The position numbers and the translations under genes are program-made. A DNA stretch of 6,331 nt from Peptococcaceae bacterium UBA3933 (GTDB lineage Bacteria > Bacillota > Peptococcia > Peptococcales > BICA1-8): contig DGEF01000042.1 in NCBI GenBank assembly GCA_002385805.1, positions 5,592 to 11,922 on the forward strand, read 5' to 3'. Positions 6,009 to 6,331 of this stretch are shown here, in pieces; position 1 is the first letter of the stretch; each line of letters begins with the position of its first letter. The notes below the pieces were generated by a model. It saw only the letters and a list, made by a program, of their open reading frames with translations. It made no database searches and was not told the DNA's origin.

Positions 6009-6326
6009 TTAACGAAAATATTTGTAAATATAATCAAGTCGTCCTTTTTTGATATAGTACATACCTGAAAACCTCATAACCTTACGAATTTTTTCTTTAT
6101 ACTTAGGAGCATAACAGGGAGTGGAACATTTTTTACAAGCAGGTTTAGGGTCCTTAGGACAGAACTCTCTTCTCTTTATGGCATACTTAGCTAAATCCAA
6201 ACAATCATTACATAAATTTATATCATAATTCTCCAGATTCATTTTGGGCAAGTCGCCATGATTTTCACGACAGTAAGTATTGATAAAGTCCAATACTATC
6301 CTTATATCTTTTTCTTTTTTATCCAT
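6009..6326 (-). CDS. ygbA: Nitrous oxide-stimulated promoter family protein (YgbA-like), Cys-rich
   Basis: A 105-residue small cytoplasmic protein of the YgbA_NO family. The diagnostic part is Cys56, then KPAC64-KKC67-STPC71-Y and a basic helix (KEKIRKVMRFSG). This matches the E. coli YgbA pattern of KPAC, QC, HCY and MRWAG from memory. Cys19 near the N-terminus and a Cys39-x2-Cys42 pair bring the total to seven Cys, which suggests metal or Fe-S binding (inference). In E. coli ygbA is in the NsrR nitrosative-stress regulon; its biochemical role is not settled. The start ATG 6326 fits the family N-terminus, but only 5 bases of upstream sequence are visible, so no ribosome binding site can be checked. 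It is followed by its own terminator. Confidence 0.85.
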   Translation of the reverse strand: MDKKEKDIRIVLDFINTYCRENHGDLPKMNLENYDINLCNDCLDLAKYAIKRREFCPKDPKPACKKCSTPCYAPKYKEKIRKVMRFSGMYYIKKGRLDYIYKYFR

Positions 6327-6331
6327 TTTAA

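Overview
The window looks like part of the chromosome of a low-GC, strictly anaerobic Firmicute of the Clostridia or Peptococcaceae type. The evidence is AT-rich DNA, strong AGGAGG-type ribosome binding sites with several GTG or TTG starts, a short hybrid cluster protein, several Fe-S proteins, and fused molybdenum-cofactor genes. The species cannot be named from the sequence alone.

Left part (plus strand, 1-1942): the 3' part of a hybrid cluster protein gene (hcp), cut by the window edge, is followed 20 bases later by a ferredoxin-like protein with a Cys-rich C-terminal domain. They form an operon for detoxifying NO or hydroxylamine, in which the ferredoxin is the probable electron donor. 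A strong bidirectional hairpin terminator (1945-1978) separates it from the convergent minus-strand operon.

Middle (minus strand, transcribed from about 5810 down to 1983): a molybdenum-cofactor operon in the order moeA remnant, moaA, mobB-moaC fusion, MOSC-mog fusion, tatA. MoaA and MoaC make cyclic pyranopterin monophosphate from GTP. The Mog domain adenylylates molybdopterin. MobB belongs to the guanine-dinucleotide branch, and MOSC is a sulfur-carrier-type domain. TatA fits because many Moco enzymes are exported folded through the Tat pathway. The genes are packed with gaps of 0 to 4 bases from moaA to mog.

The most notable item is at 5251-5720, where the first gene of this operon, moeA (molybdenum insertion), is a clear pseudogene. 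Its start, N-terminus, a fragment of the middle and the C-terminus can all be read. It carries two nonsense codons, a one-base frameshift in a T run, and two apparent internal deletions that together remove more than half of the protein. Metal insertion must therefore come from a second moeA elsewhere, or the pathway is degenerating.

Right part: 5721-5974 has no convincing gene. It contains a possible promoter for the Moco operon and a cluster of hairpins of unknown nature. A terminator (5975-6006) then ends a minus-strand gene (6009-6326) for a Cys-rich YgbA family protein, named for nitrous-oxide-stimulated promoters. Nitrosative-stress families thus lie on both sides of the Moco operon.
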